Positions 16,363-24,712 of a DNA stretch of 64,000 bases are shown in pieces. Made by a program: the position numbers and the translations under genes. The DNA comes from Phytobacter ursingii. Its GTDB lineage: Bacteria > Pseudomonadota > Gammaproteobacteria > Enterobacterales > Enterobacteriaceae. Position 1 is the stretch's first letter, and the number at the start of each line of letters is the position of its first letter. Location of the stretch: the NCBI GenBank assembly GCA_901456055.1, contig CABDWT010000017.1:1-64000 (forward strand), read 5' to 3'. Under the pieces are notes generated by a model. That model saw nothing but the letters and a program-made list of their open reading frames with translations, was not told the origin of the DNA and ran no database searches.

Positions 16363-17174
16363 GGTAACTTCTCCAGTTCTTCGACTTGCAGTGGACGACG
16401 AAACAGCGGTGCGAGAAAGTTTTTCAGGCGCTCGCTTTTCGGCTGCGTGAACATCTGTCGCGGCGTACCGCTTTCAAGAATGTGGCCGTCAGCCATAAAC
16501 ACCAGCCGTGACGAGATATGGGCGGCGAACGCCATCTCATGAGTGACCATCACCATGGTCATGCCCTGCCCGGCCAGACTTCGAATGACATCCAGCACCT
16601 CTTCCACCCGCTCCGGATCGAGCGCCGAGGTGGGCTCATCAAGCAGCAATAGCTCAGGATTGAGCGCGAGCGCGCGGGCAATGCCTGTGCGCTGCTGCTG
16701 ACCACCGGACAGACGCACCGGCCAGTCATCGGCTTTTTGCGCCATGCCGACGCGATCCAGCGCGGCCATCGCCGCCGCTTTTGCCGCCTGCCGTGACATC
16801 TTTTTGCCCAGCACCAGCGGTGCGGCGACATTTTCCTGCACCGTCATGTGAGGCCAGAGATTGAACTGCTGGAACACCATCGAGAGTGGCTTACGCACCT
16901 CGGCAATCAGGCTGGCGCTGTCGACATGGGCCGGGCCGCGCTGTGTGCCGGAATACCCGAGCAGTTGCCCTTTAATCAGCACGTCGCCTTTGTCGTACGC
17001 GTCGAGAAAATTCATGCAGCGAAGCGCAGTAGTTTTTCCGGAACCGGACGGGCCAATCAGGGTGACTATCTCGCCATGATCGACACGTAAATTGATGTCA
17101 TTCAGCACCACATGGTTTGCGAATGACTTGCCTACATGGCGCATTTCGAGCACCGGCGCAGAGGTATTGCTCAT
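16359..17174 (-). CDS. Polar amino-acid ABC transporter ATPase (GlnQ/HisP-like)
   Basis: ATPase of the polar-amino-acid uptake family: Walker A GPSGSGKTT, Q-loop FQQFNLWPHMTV, signature LSGGQQQRTGIARAL, Walker B LLLLDEPTSALDPE and H-loop VTHEM. The frame is open from 17198, but I place the start at the ATG at 17174 (MSNTSAP), which has a GGAG site at good spacing and lies one base after the permease stop; that gives 271 residues. It powers the two permeases upstream. Its stop overlaps the amidase start by 4 bases. Confidence 0.92.
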   Translation of the reverse strand: MSNTSAPVLEMRHVGKSFANHVVLNDINLRVDHGEIVTLIGPSGSGKTTALRCMNFLDAYDKGDVLIKGQLLGYSGTQRGPAHVDSASLIAEVRKPLSMVFQQFNLWPHMTVQENVAAPLVLGKKMSRQAAKAAAMAALDRVGMAQKADDWPVRLSGGQQQRTGIARALALNPELLLLDEPTSALDPERVEEVLDVIRSLAGQGMTMVMVTHEMAFAAHISSRLVFMADGHILESGTPRQMFTQPKSERLKNFLAPLFRRPLQVEELEKLP

Positions 17175-17175
17175 A

Positions 17176-17817
17176 TTATTCTCCGGTTCGTAGTACATGA
17201 CTCAGTGTTCTTACGCTCAGACTGACGCCCTGTGCCAGCAGCCAGTAACTGATGATCAGCAGGGCGTAAGGCAAGACATAGCTGTAGGTATTGGCGACAA
17301 TCTGACTCGTCGTCATGGTCAATTCCGGGACGGTGATGATTGACGCGATGGCGCTCTCTTTAATGGTCAGAATGAACTGGTTGCCTAACAGCGGCAGCGC
17401 AAAACGAACAGCCTGCGGTGTCTCGATATGCCAGAAACAGCGCACCGTCGAGATGTTGTTGGCCAGCGCCGCTTCGCGTTGTCCCGGTGGGATGCTGTTC
17501 CACGCGGCGCGGAAAATTTCTCCGAAATAGGCGGCGCTATACAGCATCAGCGACAGCAGTGTGGCTTCAACCGCGCTCAGCATGATGCCGAGAGACGGCA
17601 GGCCAAAGTAGATGACGGCCAGTTGTGCCAAAAACGGGGTCCCCCGGACAGCCCACACGTAAACACGCCACAGGCGAAACGCCAGACCACGTTTGCCGCA
17701 GAGTCCGTTCAAGGCAAAGCCCAGCAGCATACCGCCGAACGCGGCACACAAACTTAGCCACAGAGTCACACCCAGCGCCTGAATATACGCTGGCAGGTAT
17801 TGCATGAGTTCGGTCAT
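17176..17817 (-). CDS. Polar amino-acid ABC permease (second subunit)
   Basis: A 213-residue inner-membrane permease of the HisMQ/GlnP type, about five membrane helices, with the coupling-loop sequence EIFRAAWNSIPPGQREAALAN (about residues 102-122) and the preceding FGLPSLGIMLSA. It overlaps the first permease by 4 bases. Together the two permeases form the heterodimeric channel for the imported amino-acid-like substrate. Confidence 0.92.
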   Translation of the reverse strand: MTELMQYLPAYIQALGVTLWLSLCAAFGGMLLGFALNGLCGKRGLAFRLWRVYVWAVRGTPFLAQLAVIYFGLPSLGIMLSAVEATLLSLMLYSAAYFGEIFRAAWNSIPPGQREAALANNISTVRCFWHIETPQAVRFALPLLGNQFILTIKESAIASIITVPELTMTTSQIVANTYSYVLPYALLIISYWLLAQGVSLSVRTLSHVLRTGE

Positions 17818-18476
17818 CGTTGTTCCCTCTGCCAGTGCCGTTCCGCCTGGCGGCCCAACAGCGCCAGCAGGCTGGTCAGCAGTAAATAGACCAGGGCGAC
17901 AGCCAGATAGACCTGTAGCGGTTGGTAAGTGGATGACGCCAGTTGCTGGCCCACGCGCATCAGATCGGTCAGTGCGATAACCGACACCACCGCCGATGCT
18001 TTGATCACATCAATCAGTTCGGAAATCAGCGACGGCAACGTTGCCCGGACAACCTGCGGCACCTGAATACGCCACAAAATTTGCCGTGGACTCAGCCCAC
18101 AAATCGCCGCGGCCTCCAGTTGCCCCGGGTGAATACTGGCGAAACCACTGCTGAGGATTTGCGATTGATATGCGGCCGTGTTCAGCGTTAAGGCCAGCGC
18201 GGCGGCCACAAAGCCAGGAATATCGAGACCCAACTGCGAGGGCAAATAAAAGCAGAGCAGCAACTGCGCCAGCACCGGCGTGCCCCGGAAAAGACTGACC
18301 CATCCATGGGCCATCGTGCGGTAAATCCGTAACGGACTTGTCGACATCTGCCAGACGCCAATACCCACCAGAAAACCGGCGACCATCGCCGTCAGGGACA
18401 GCGCCGTCGACGTGAGCGCCCCCTGCGTCAGCATGGGAAGCCAGTGGATAAAGCTCGCGATAAAATCCGTCATCAT
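17814..18476 (-). CDS. Polar amino-acid ABC permease (first subunit)
   Basis: A 220-residue permease of the same family with coupling motif QILSSGFASIHPGQLEAAAICGLS (about 124-147) and five to six hydrophobic segments. It lies 7 bases after the binding-protein gene and overlaps the second permease. Order binding protein, permease, permease, ATPase is standard for polar-amino-acid importers. Confidence 0.92.
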   Translation of the reverse strand: MMTDFIASFIHWLPMLTQGALTSTALSLTAMVAGFLVGIGVWQMSTSPLRIYRTMAHGWVSLFRGTPVLAQLLLCFYLPSQLGLDIPGFVAAALALTLNTAAYQSQILSSGFASIHPGQLEAAAICGLSPRQILWRIQVPQVVRATLPSLISELIDVIKASAVVSVIALTDLMRVGQQLASSTYQPLQVYLAVALVYLLLTSLLALLGRQAERHWQREQR

Positions 18477-18483
18477 TGACTGC

Positions 18484-19338
18484 TCACAGCGCCGGTTCAG
18501 GCATTTCTGTTGCCGGTACAGTCATCGTGAAGCCGAACCACTTCTGCTGCAGCGCCTTCATGGTGCCGTCGCGGTTGGCTTCGATAATACCGTCGCTGAT
18601 AAGCTTAACCAGCGAGGCGCTGTCAGCATCTTTACGCCCTACCCAACCAAAGAAGGTTTGCGGCCCGATCATTTCCGGGAGCGTGGCAAATACGCCCGGA
18701 CGGGTTTTAATCAGCGGACCCAGGTTTGAAAGCGACTGGGCGACCCCGTCAAGACGGCGAGAGGCCAGATCGGCGTAAGCTTCATCAAAGGCCACATACT
18801 GTTTGATCTCTTTAATGCCCGGTTTGCCGCTGGCGCGCAGCGCCTGGTCGAAGGATTGCAGTACCTGCAACTGACCGGAACCGGCCTGCGATCCCACGAC
18901 TTTGCCGCTCAGGTCATCCGGGGTTTTGATCGCGTCGTCTCCCGCCCTTTTGAGCAGAGCAACAGTAGATTCCGCTATCGGGGCGGTAAAGCCAAAGTGC
19001 TCAATACGCTGTTTATTGACGGTAACGGCAGTGACCACAAAATCGAATTTCTTCGCATCCAGCCCCGGCAGGATGCCCTGGAAAGGCAGATCCAGCTGTT
19101 TCACTTTCACGCCGGGCAGGGATTTCGCAAGAATGTGGTTCATCAGGTCAACGTCGTAGCCGACGATTTTTCCGTTATCGACATATTCAAAGGGGGCATA
19201 TCGTGCTTCGGTGGCAACGGATATCTCTTTGGCCTCTTTGACTCTTGCAAGCAGATCGGCGCTGAACGCCGAAGAGCAAAAAAGACTGGCAGATATCAGT
19301 GTCAGACTGGCGGGTAAAGTCAAACGGGTCAGTGTCAT
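18484..19338 (-). CDS. Periplasmic amino-acid-type substrate-binding protein
   Basis: A 284-residue family 3 (SBP_bac_3) binding protein with signal peptide (residues 1-27, ending SSAFS-A). Core motifs: EISVATEARYAPFEYVDNGKIVGYDVDLMNHI (about 38-69), LDAKKFDFVVTAVTVNKQR and VGSQAGSGQLQVLQSF. First gene of the nitrogen-scavenging operon, about 50 bases downstream of a predicted sigma-54 start. The predicted ligand is an amino acid or carbamoyl/ureido derivative, from the amidase encoded in the same operon. Confidence 0.9.
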   Translation of the reverse strand: MTLTRLTLPASLTLISASLFCSSAFSADLLARVKEAKEISVATEARYAPFEYVDNGKIVGYDVDLMNHILAKSLPGVKVKQLDLPFQGILPGLDAKKFDFVVTAVTVNKQRIEHFGFTAPIAESTVALLKRAGDDAIKTPDDLSGKVVGSQAGSGQLQVLQSFDQALRASGKPGIKEIKQYVAFDEAYADLASRRLDGVAQSLSNLGPLIKTRPGVFATLPEMIGPQTFFGWVGRKDADSASLVKLISDGIIEANRDGTMKALQQKWFGFTMTVPATEMPEPAL

Positions 19339-19396
19339 GGCATGCTCTCTGAAAGTGATTTGAACATCAGTAAAGTTACTTGAACAATATTAGAGA

Positions 19397-19413
19397 GGCA
19401 TGAAACGTGCCAA
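19397..19413 (-). promoter_or_regulatory. Sigma-54 (-24/-12) promoter of the amidase/ABC operon
   Basis: On the minus strand TTGGCACGTTTCATGCC matches 11 of the 13 fixed positions of the TTGGCACG-N4-TTGCW consensus, with the invariant GG (-24) and GC (-12) exactly 10 bases apart. It places the transcript start near 19387, about 50 bases before the binding-protein ATG. Confidence 0.8.
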
Positions 19414-19519
19414 CTGGGTGAGCGGCAACGATAAATTTCATATTCTATTGAAAAATAATCGATATCTTGCAAGTGAGTGTGACATGTGCGATCCCTGTCG
19501 GCTATCAGGGATCGGCATG

Positions 19520-19549
19520 TGCACATTTGGCGTGCATGGGCATGGTGCT
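19520..19549 (-). promoter_or_regulatory. Two overlapping NtrC-like enhancer sites
   Basis: TGCAC-N7-GTGCA at 19520-19536 has both half-sites of the NtrC consensus perfect. TGCAT-N7-GTGCT at 19533-19549 has one good half-site. They lie about 130-160 bases upstream of the expected sigma-54 start, normal enhancer distance. NtrC binding is inferred. Confidence 0.65.
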
Positions 19550-19594
19550 TTTGCTGCTTAAAAAGAGTGCAATGCGCGTTATCGATAACCTGAA

Positions 19595-20125
19595 TCAGCC
19601 CGGCTGACGATGTGACTTTTCCCGTAACGCCAGCGCTTCATGGCGCTGTATGAAGTCATTTTTGAGCTGGCTGTAGCGCTCAGACAGGTTTCCACTGTGT
19701 TCTGCCGCCTCGCGTTTTACCCTTTCGTATTCCTTAGCGATATCGCTGTGCTGGCGCAAATAATCACGAAATGCCAGATGTCTTAGCGTGTGCTGGCTGC
19801 CCAGCTCAAAGGCATGAAGATGATGAGTTCGTTGATTCTCGCCTTTGACAAAATAGCGCCTGCCCGGAATACCATACTCACCTCGTGGCGTGTAGCCCGC
19901 CTGGCGCAGGGTGTCGTTATATTTATCCAGCAGATGTAGCGAGGGCACTTCCAGCAGGATATCGATGATGGGTTTTGCCGGAAGGCCGGGAACGGCGGTA
20001 CTGCCAATATGGTGGATAGCAACAGGTATATCTGATAACACGCGTTGTAATAATAACGCTTCTTTCTGATAGCGCTCGGGCCAGGTGGGATCACTTTGCT
20101 CGATAGCAATACGGCGTCCGGTCAT
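19595..20125 (-). CDS. GrpB/UPF0157 nucleotidyltransferase-fold protein
   Basis: A 176-residue GrpB-family protein: DPTWPERYQKEALLLQRVL (12-30), then HHIGSTAVPGLPAKPIIDILLEV (38-60), the nucleotidyltransferase-like GS...D-x-D pattern, and YFVKGENQRTHHLHAFELGS (about 91-110). Members are typically 165-190 residues. Biological function of bacterial GrpB proteins is not established. Stand-alone gene; the upstream LysR gene on the same strand ends 63 bases before it. Confidence 0.88.
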   Translation of the reverse strand: MTGRRIAIEQSDPTWPERYQKEALLLQRVLSDIPVAIHHIGSTAVPGLPAKPIIDILLEVPSLHLLDKYNDTLRQAGYTPRGEYGIPGRRYFVKGENQRTHHLHAFELGSQHTLRHLAFRDYLRQHSDIAKEYERVKREAAEHSGNLSERYSQLKNDFIQRHEALALREKSHRQPG

Positions 20126-20188
20126 CTTGTTCCCCTTAAGAGATACAACGGTTTACTGCCTGATGGTGAAGACTGGGTTGCTGGTCTT

Positions 20189-21088
20189 TCAGGCTGAATA
20201 TTCATTGCTCTCCGCACTGGCGGTGGAGACAATCCAGTCGCGGAATTTGCGACTCATCTTTTGCAACAGCGCCGATTCGTCATAGACCAGATAATAGGCC
20301 AGCAGCGAATCAATGGCGATGCGCAACGGATTGATCAACAGCCCTTTTTTTAATTCATCACGAATAAGGGTGCTTCGAATAAGCGCAATACCTTTCCCGG
20401 CAATCGCCGCTTCCAGTACGCCATTCGAGTCGACAAATACCGGCCCTTTTTCCTCAATGGCATGTGCAATACCGGCGGCCTTAAACCAGACGGCCCAGTC
20501 CATGCGATGTTCATCGTGCAGCAGGGTGAATTGGGTCAGGTCCAGCAGCGAGGTCAGTGTTTGCCCTTCGGGAATAAGCGTTGGGCTGCATACCGGAAGA
20601 AGGCGATCGTTGATCAGACATTCGGCCTCCAGGCCTGGGTAGCCTCCGGCACCGTGTCTGATGGCAAAATCAATCCCTTCGGTTAACAGATCCACCTGAC
20701 GATTTGTGGTACTGATTTGTACTTCAACGCCGGGATTTTGCTGCTCGAACGCTGGCAGGCGCGGCAGCAGCCATTGAATAGCAAAACCACTGGTACAACT
20801 GACGGTAATGCTGTTTTGCTTCTCGTCGTCCATCAGACGCTGTGTGGCTTCGGATATCTGGTCAAATGCCGGACGGATAGCACGCAGATAAATACGCCCT
20901 TCTGTCGTCAATTCCAGCGCCCGCGCGCCACGAATGAACAAGCGTGAATGCAGCATCTCTTCGAGTTTGGACACTTGTTGGCTTACGGCACTGGGCGTCA
21001 CGCATAACTCCTCGGCGGCCCGCTTAACACTCATGTGTCTTGCCGCAGATTCAAAGCACATAAGCGCATGTAAAGGTGGCAATTTCAT
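20189..21088 (-). CDS. LysR-family regulator, GcvA-like
   Basis: A 299-residue regulator. The N-terminus LPPLHALMCFESAARHMSVKRAAEELCVTPSAVSQQVSKLEE is the GcvA-subgroup helix-turn-helix; the C-terminal effector domain spans about 90-295. Divergent from the EamA exporter gene at 21207, which is its likely target. Inducer unknown. Confidence 0.88.
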   Translation of the reverse strand: MKLPPLHALMCFESAARHMSVKRAAEELCVTPSAVSQQVSKLEEMLHSRLFIRGARALELTTEGRIYLRAIRPAFDQISEATQRLMDDEKQNSITVSCTSGFAIQWLLPRLPAFEQQNPGVEVQISTTNRQVDLLTEGIDFAIRHGAGGYPGLEAECLINDRLLPVCSPTLIPEGQTLTSLLDLTQFTLLHDEHRMDWAVWFKAAGIAHAIEEKGPVFVDSNGVLEAAIAGKGIALIRSTLIRDELKKGLLINPLRIAIDSLLAYYLVYDESALLQKMSRKFRDWIVSTASAESNEYSA

Positions 21089-21206
21089 CGTCGCGTCAAT
21101 TCCATGATTTAGGAAAACTTAATTATAGAAGAAATCCTTGCTTGTCATGTCCCGGGTTTACGTTTTAGTTTTTTTGCCACCTGCTGACGAAACACATGGT
21201 TATCAC

Positions 21207-22100
21207 ATGCGTCCTTCTGACTACTCACGACTCGTTTTGCTGGCCGCAATCTGGGGCGCCAGTTTCCTGTTTATGCGTATTGCCGCCCCCGAATTTGGCG
21301 CAGTCCCCACGGCCTTTCTCCGCGTTCTGTTTGGCGCTATCGGTCTGGCATGTCTGCTGGTTATGATGAAATCCACTTTTCGCTTCGAGGGAAAATTTGG
21401 CGTAGCGCTGATGCTCGGGGTGATTAACTCCGGCTTGCCTTTTCTGATGTATTGCCTGGCGGCAACGCGCTTGCCGGCGGGATATTCAGCCATCCTCAAT
21501 GCTACCACCCCCTTGATGGGAGCGTTAATCGGCGGCCTCTTTTTTGGCGAGACGCTAACGCTGCGCAAATGGGGCGGCGTTCTTTCCGGAATCGTTGGCA
21601 TCATGATCATCACGACAACAGCTAAAACGGACGTAACAGGCAGTATTGTCATGGGCGTCATTGCCTGTCTTGTCGCGACCGCCTGCTACGGGCTGGCCGG
21701 TTTTCTGACGCGTCGCTGGATAAGCCAGCGCGGGGGACTGGACCCAAAGATGGTCGCCTTCGGCAGCCAGCTCGGCGCCACGCTGTTTCTCTTACCTTTC
21801 TTTGTCGGTTCGATCAGCCATGGCCCTGCCATTTTCTGGCTACAGGGCGGCGTCTGGGCGAGCGTTATCGCGCTTGGGCTGATGTGCACAGCCCTTGCCT
21901 ATATTCTCTATTTCCGGTTGATTGCCAATATTGGTCCGCTGCGTTCATTAACCGTCACGTTTTTAATTCCCCCCTTTGCCGTGTTGTGGGGCTACCTTGT
22001 ACTTGGGGAAACCCTGAGCGAAGGCTTCGGCATGGGCGCGCTGATCGTCTGTCTTGCGGTCTGGATGATCGTAAGCCCAGGCAAAACCCCCACGCAGTAA
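21207..22100 (+). CDS. EamA/DMT-family transporter (10 membrane helices)
   Basis: Drug/metabolite transporter with two EamA repeats (about residues 10-140 and 155-290): first repeat LVLLAAIWGASFLFMRIA and LPAGYSAILNATTPLMGALIGGLFFGE, second repeat ending GYLVLGETL. The frame is open from 21138, but the leader before MRPSDYSR looks non-coding, so I place the start at 21207, giving 297 residues; there is no strong ribosome site for either start. Probably exports a metabolite under control of the divergent LysR regulator. Confidence 0.82.
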   Translation: MRPSDYSRLVLLAAIWGASFLFMRIAAPEFGAVPTAFLRVLFGAIGLACLLVMMKSTFRFEGKFGVALMLGVINSGLPFLMYCLAATRLPAGYSAILNATTPLMGALIGGLFFGETLTLRKWGGVLSGIVGIMIITTTAKTDVTGSIVMGVIACLVATACYGLAGFLTRRWISQRGGLDPKMVAFGSQLGATLFLLPFFVGSISHGPAIFWLQGGVWASVIALGLMCTALAYILYFRLIANIGPLRSLTVTFLIPPFAVLWGYLVLGETLSEGFGMGALIVCLAVWMIVSPGKTPTQ

Positions 22101-22188
22101 AGATTCAGTTCTTATCGATGGGGGAGCAGACATGCGCCGTGTCCGATGCCGTCCAGGGGGACGGTGGCGATAAGGGATCGTGAGCACC

Positions 22189-23025
22189 TCAGGCCGAGGC
22201 GGCAGCGAATAAGCCTGGCGTGGTGCCAAAGTGTGCGCGGAAGTGTTTTATCAGGTGGCTTTGATCGAAGAAACCTACATCGCTGGCGACTTGTGAGGCG
22301 TTTACGCCACGGGAAAGCAGCCCTTTCGCCCTGACCAGGCGAATCTGCGTCAGATACTGGTGCACTGACAGGCCGGTCATGGCCTGGAAAGTCCGCATAA
22401 AGTAAAACTCGCTTAAGCCTGCGACAGCCGCAATCTCTTTCACGGTCAGCGTCTGCGCGTAACTGCAATGCAGAAACTCAATGGCTTTGCGGATATCGGC
22501 GCGCATAAAATCCTGACGTGCGCCTTTGACTGACCGTTCACCATAATTGCCGATGAGAATGTTGAGTATCTGGTACATTACGCACGTTTTTTCCAACGGG
22601 TCGTCACTGGCATTGAGCACCCGGGCAGCATGAAGCATACGCCGGGCAATCCGTGGATCGTGGCGCATGCCGTCGGTACCAAAATTGACGTCTCCACGCC
22701 CTTTCAGTACGGTTTCAGCCACGTCATTAATCAGGCTTTGCGAAGGATAGAACGCGCAGTAGTCCCAGCCTTCATCACGCTGCGCCGCCTCACCCGTGTG
22801 CACTTCGCCTGGCATAATCACCATTACTGTTCCCGCCGCCGCAATCCCTTTCTGTCGGGATATTCGGGTGCGCTGGGCACCTCGGGCAAATGCCGCAATC
22901 ACGAACTCGTCATGGAAATGCGGCGGATAACTGTGCTCATAACATGAGGCCTGCAGGATTTCCATTCCCCCATGCAGTTCGTTATCACGCCAGAGTCTGA
23001 TGTCATCCCGTCTGTTTTGCGTCAC
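22189..23025 (-). CDS. AraC-family regulator of the AzlCD exporter
   Basis: A 278-residue regulator: N-terminal cupin-type ligand domain (about 15-155, with YPPHFHDEFVIAAF and IMPGEVHTGE) and C-terminal AraC double helix-turn-helix (about 175-275, LTVKEIAAVAGLSEFYFMRTFQAMTG and NASQVASDVGFFDQSHLIKHFRAHFG). Divergent from azlC with 116 bases between, the standard arrangement for AraC-regulated AzlCD exporters. Likely senses the exported amino acid. Confidence 0.9.
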   Translation of the reverse strand: MTQNRRDDIRLWRDNELHGGMEILQASCYEHSYPPHFHDEFVIAAFARGAQRTRISRQKGIAAAGTVMVIMPGEVHTGEAAQRDEGWDYCAFYPSQSLINDVAETVLKGRGDVNFGTDGMRHDPRIARRMLHAARVLNASDDPLEKTCVMYQILNILIGNYGERSVKGARQDFMRADIRKAIEFLHCSYAQTLTVKEIAAVAGLSEFYFMRTFQAMTGLSVHQYLTQIRLVRAKGLLSRGVNASQVASDVGFFDQSHLIKHFRAHFGTTPGLFAAASA

Positions 23026-23141
23026 GTCCTCGTTCTCCAGCCTTTATCCCTCTAATTTTTACAAATGCGCAGGATTTTACTATCGCGATTTTTCAGGATC
23101 CTTAAGATTGCACATTCCGACGAGAAAGAAAGGGAAAAGTG

Positions 23142-23882
23142 ATGTTGATGAAGAGTAACGCCATGCGCAAGGACGATCCCACCGCCCTGTTTCGTGGCGG
23201 TGTTGCCGCTTGCCTGCCTACCATCCCTGGCTACTGGAGTATCGGTTTCGCCGCAGGGGCTATCGGGACCCTGTCCGGGTTTACCGTCTGGCAAACGGCG
23301 TTTCTGGCGACCGCGCTCTATACCGGCTCGGCCCAGTTTTTGTTCTATTCGCTCTGGTCTGCGGGCGCAGAAATGGCGTCGGTGGTACTGAGTGTGTTTC
23401 TGGTGAATTTACGCTATCTGCTGATGAGCTCCGCAATGAGCGTTTTCTTTCGCGAGCAGACGACGCTGCAGAAAATCGTGAGTGGCTTACTGTTGACCGA
23501 TGAAACCTTTGGCGTGGCGGTTCAGCGCGGCGGCCATCAGGGTACGGTGCCGTTCGCATGGATGTTTGGGCTTAACCTGGCCGCGTGGCTGAACTGGATC
23601 CTCGCCTGTGTGGTAGGTGGAAGTCTTGCCTCTGCGCTGCCGCCCGCATTAATGGAAGGATTAAGTTTCAGCCTGGTCTCGATGTTTATCGGCCTGGTGC
23701 TGATGATGTGGTTTGCCAGTCGGCAGAAAAAACTGGAAACGTTCAGCGTGGCGATTGCTGTGCTCGTCACGTTCTTTGCCGCCGGTCATATGGCGCTGAG
23801 CGTCATTGTGATTGTCGCCGCTTCACTGTCGGCAACGCTGGCAACGGCATTATTACGCGCGACGCAAAAAGGAGCGAAATAA
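23142..23882 (+). CDS. azlC: AzlC-family branched-chain amino-acid exporter, large subunit
   Basis: An AzlC/YgaZ-like membrane protein (246 residues from the ATG at 23142, preceded by AGGG; a GTG lies three bases earlier). The family start FRGGVAACLPTIPGYWSIGFAAGAIGTLSGFTVWQTAF (about 13-50) and NLRYLLMSSAMS are visible. Together with AzlD it exports branched-chain or related amino acids. azlD follows with a 2-base gap. Confidence 0.9.
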   Translation: MLMKSNAMRKDDPTALFRGGVAACLPTIPGYWSIGFAAGAIGTLSGFTVWQTAFLATALYTGSAQFLFYSLWSAGAEMASVVLSVFLVNLRYLLMSSAMSVFFREQTTLQKIVSGLLLTDETFGVAVQRGGHQGTVPFAWMFGLNLAAWLNWILACVVGGSLASALPPALMEGLSFSLVSMFIGLVLMMWFASRQKKLETFSVAIAVLVTFFAAGHMALSVIVIVAASLSATLATALLRATQKGAK

Positions 23883-23883
23883 G

Positions 23884-24207
23884 ATGGAGAGAAACATTCT
23901 ACTGACGATTGCGATCGCGGCGCTGGTGACGGCGTTGATGCGCACGGTGCCTATTTTACTGCTTTCCCGCTTTCGCCTGGCTCCGGTCGTTCAGCAGTGG
24001 CTGGGGTTTATTCCCGCCGCCATTATGGCTGCCATTATTGCGGCGGAACTGATCGAAAAACCGGCCATGACGAGCAACGGCATCAGCATATCGTTGCTGG
24101 CGGCCGCTATTGCCGCCATTACCGGCATAATAACCCGAGGGCTTTTTGCCACCGTTATCGCCGGGATGGTGGCCTACTCAGGCCTGCGGTATTTTTTCGG
24201 CTTATAG
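23884..24207 (+). CDS. azlD: AzlD-family exporter small subunit
   Basis: A 107-residue protein with three to four membrane helices and the AzlD signature ALMRTVPILLLSRFRLAPVVQQWLGFIPAAIMAAI (about 14-48). The frame is open from 23812, but the ATG at 23884 with GGAG 9 bases upstream gives the usual length. Pairs with AzlC. Its stop abuts the stop of the convergent acetyltransferase gene. Confidence 0.9.
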   Translation: MERNILLTIAIAALVTALMRTVPILLLSRFRLAPVVQQWLGFIPAAIMAAIIAAELIEKPAMTSNGISISLLAAAIAAITGIITRGLFATVIAGMVAYSGLRYFFGL

Positions 24208-24648
24208 TCACAAACTGATGTTATAACGCACGACATCACCCAGTTCCGCAACCTGATCATACAGTTTTCGGGCTGGGTTGTTCGTTCGCGTCACCCAGTA
24301 GAGTTTTGCCCAGCCGTTTTTTTCCCCCTCCTGACGAATCGCCTCAATCAGCGCTCGCCCCGCACCACGACCGCGCTGTTGCGTATCTACATACAGGTCT
24401 TCCAGATAACAGATGGGTTGCGTTACCCACGTACCTTCATGCATGACGCACAGGGCAAACCCCGCCAGTTGCCCATCGACAACGGCGACACGGCATAACA
24501 GTGTGGATTCCGGGGAGTGAATGCGCGCCCAGGTCGCGCGCGTAACGACATCATTCAGCGTGCTGCCGGCAAAATCCAGATAGCCCTGCCACAGCGCTAA
24601 CCATGCAGCATAGTCCTCGGGTCTGGCCTCGCGTACTTCTACGTCCAT
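24208..24648 (-). CDS. GNAT-family N-acetyltransferase
   Basis: A 146-residue acetyltransferase. Motif A, CYLEDLYVDTQQRGRGAGRALIEAI (about 80-104), carries the acetyl-CoA pyrophosphate-binding R/Q-x-x-G-x-G/A, followed by YWVTRTNNPARKLYDQV. Single-domain cytoplasmic enzyme, substrate unknown. Tail-to-tail with azlD without any spacer. Confidence 0.9.
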   Translation of the reverse strand: MDVEVREARPEDYAAWLALWQGYLDFAGSTLNDVVTRATWARIHSPESTLLCRVAVVDGQLAGFALCVMHEGTWVTQPICYLEDLYVDTQQRGRGAGRALIEAIRQEGEKNGWAKLYWVTRTNNPARKLYDQVAELGDVVRYNISL

Positions 24649-24712
24649 TTTTTATCCTTTTGAAACATCACGCGAGGAGCGATATTACGCCCGTTTTTAC
24701 CTGTAAGACAGT

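Noticed and set aside
22149-22164. Terminator after the EamA exporter (CCGTCC-AGGG-GGACGG)
   Set aside because: Stem is only 6 bp and no U tract follows on either strand.
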